From Hyphochytrium catenoides (taxonomy: Eukaryota; Sar; Hyphochytriomycetes; Hyphochytriales; Hyphochytriaceae), in assembly GCA_900088475.1 (NCBI GenBank), contig FLMG01000556.1, positions 736 through 36,234 on the forward strand: a stretch of DNA of 35,499 nucleotides, in the 5' to 3' direction. Of the stretch, positions 35,152-35,499 are shown in pieces (positions within the stretch are counted from its first letter, which is position 1; the number at the start of each line of letters is the position of its first letter). The notes under the pieces are model-generated. The model ran no database searches and had not been told where the DNA came from. It saw nothing but the letters and a program-made list of their open reading frames with translations. A program made the translations under genes and the position numbers.

Positions 35152-35379
35152 AAAGGAAAGGACGAGTCAGATGAGGTAGCTCTTGACGATTGGTGGGAAA
35201 GACAAAGCGTGATGAGGAAAGTCGCGGATGCGGTGCCCGTCTCCGGGAAACAAGGAGACAGAAGGAGAGAATAGGCAGGCTTATAAGGGAAGGGGCATTA
35301 TGCGGGTCGATAGCCTCCCGCCGGAAAGTAAGGTCAGCGCAACAGACGACAAAGCAAAGACGAGAGCTAGAGAACGGGA
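35152..35379. promoter_or_regulatory. Upstream region of the 156-aa gene
   Basis: Purine-rich on the plus strand, with no gene. It lies between the start codon of the 156-aa gene and the microsatellite, so it should hold its 5' UTR and core promoter. Confidence 0.4.
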
Positions 35380-35499
35380 GGAGAGAGAGAGAGAGAGAGA
35401 GGAAGAGAGAGAGAGAAAGAAAGAAAGAGAGACAGAGAGAGAGAGAAAGAAAGAGAGAGAGAGAGAAAGAAAGAGAGACAGAGAGAGAGAGAAAGAAAG
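35380..35499. repeat. GA/AAAG microsatellite reaching the window edge
   Basis: A (GA)n run interspersed with GAAAGAAAG units and two GACAGAGA steps, forming a higher-order pattern of about 40 bp that repeats near the end. It is CT-rich on the sense strand of the 156-aa gene, about 230 nt upstream of its ATG. It continues past the window. Confidence 0.9.

Overview
This is an intron-dense nuclear region of a flagellated unicellular eukaryote, most likely an alga or other protist. It is not bacterial: every long coding unit is split by short GT-AG introns (about 60-400 nt), and the genes belong to eukaryotic nuclear machinery. Genes lie on both strands with short spacers, base composition looks near 50% GC, and purine/pyrimidine microsatellites are common. 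I cannot place the species. IFT80 points to a cilium or flagellum.

Layout, left to right. (1) 474-2, minus: first two coding exons of IFT80, running off the left edge. (2) 5597-1113, minus: a complete 15-exon gene for a bacterial-type FMN/FAD/4Fe-4S 2,4-dienoyl-CoA reductase (FadH-like), 708 aa by my splicing. (3) 5598-6855: spacer with long GA/CT microsatellites and a possible 63-aa plus-strand ORF. (4) 13301-6856, minus: Integrator subunit 8 (INTS8). (5) 13302-14119: divergent spacer with a CT-rich minisatellite. (6) 14120-15346, plus: LSM7, 4 exons, 103 aa. (7) 21126-15694, minus: a helical-repeat (HEAT/ARM-like) protein of about 960 aa, not confidently named. (8) 21436-25950, plus: acidic PHD-finger plus DDT/WHIM chromatin protein, 15 exons, 855 aa. 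(9) 26330-33947, plus: the DEAH-box splicing helicase PRP16/DHX38, 18 exons, 1422 aa. (10) 35151-34272, minus: a two-exon 156-aa protein I do not recognise, with a GA/CT microsatellite upstream that runs to the right edge.

These genes do not form an operon or a single system. Several act in nuclear RNA metabolism (LSM7 on U6 snRNA, PRP16 at the second splicing step, INTS8 in snRNA and nascent-transcript processing). In the genes with fully traced exon structures, exon phases close exactly to the stop codon. I see no new defence, mobile or biosynthetic system. The notable points are the bacterial-type FadH with all its cofactor residues, introns placed directly after the initiator ATG in two genes, probable GC-AG introns, stop-free introns whose length is a multiple of three, and sense-strand CT tracts upstream of start codons.
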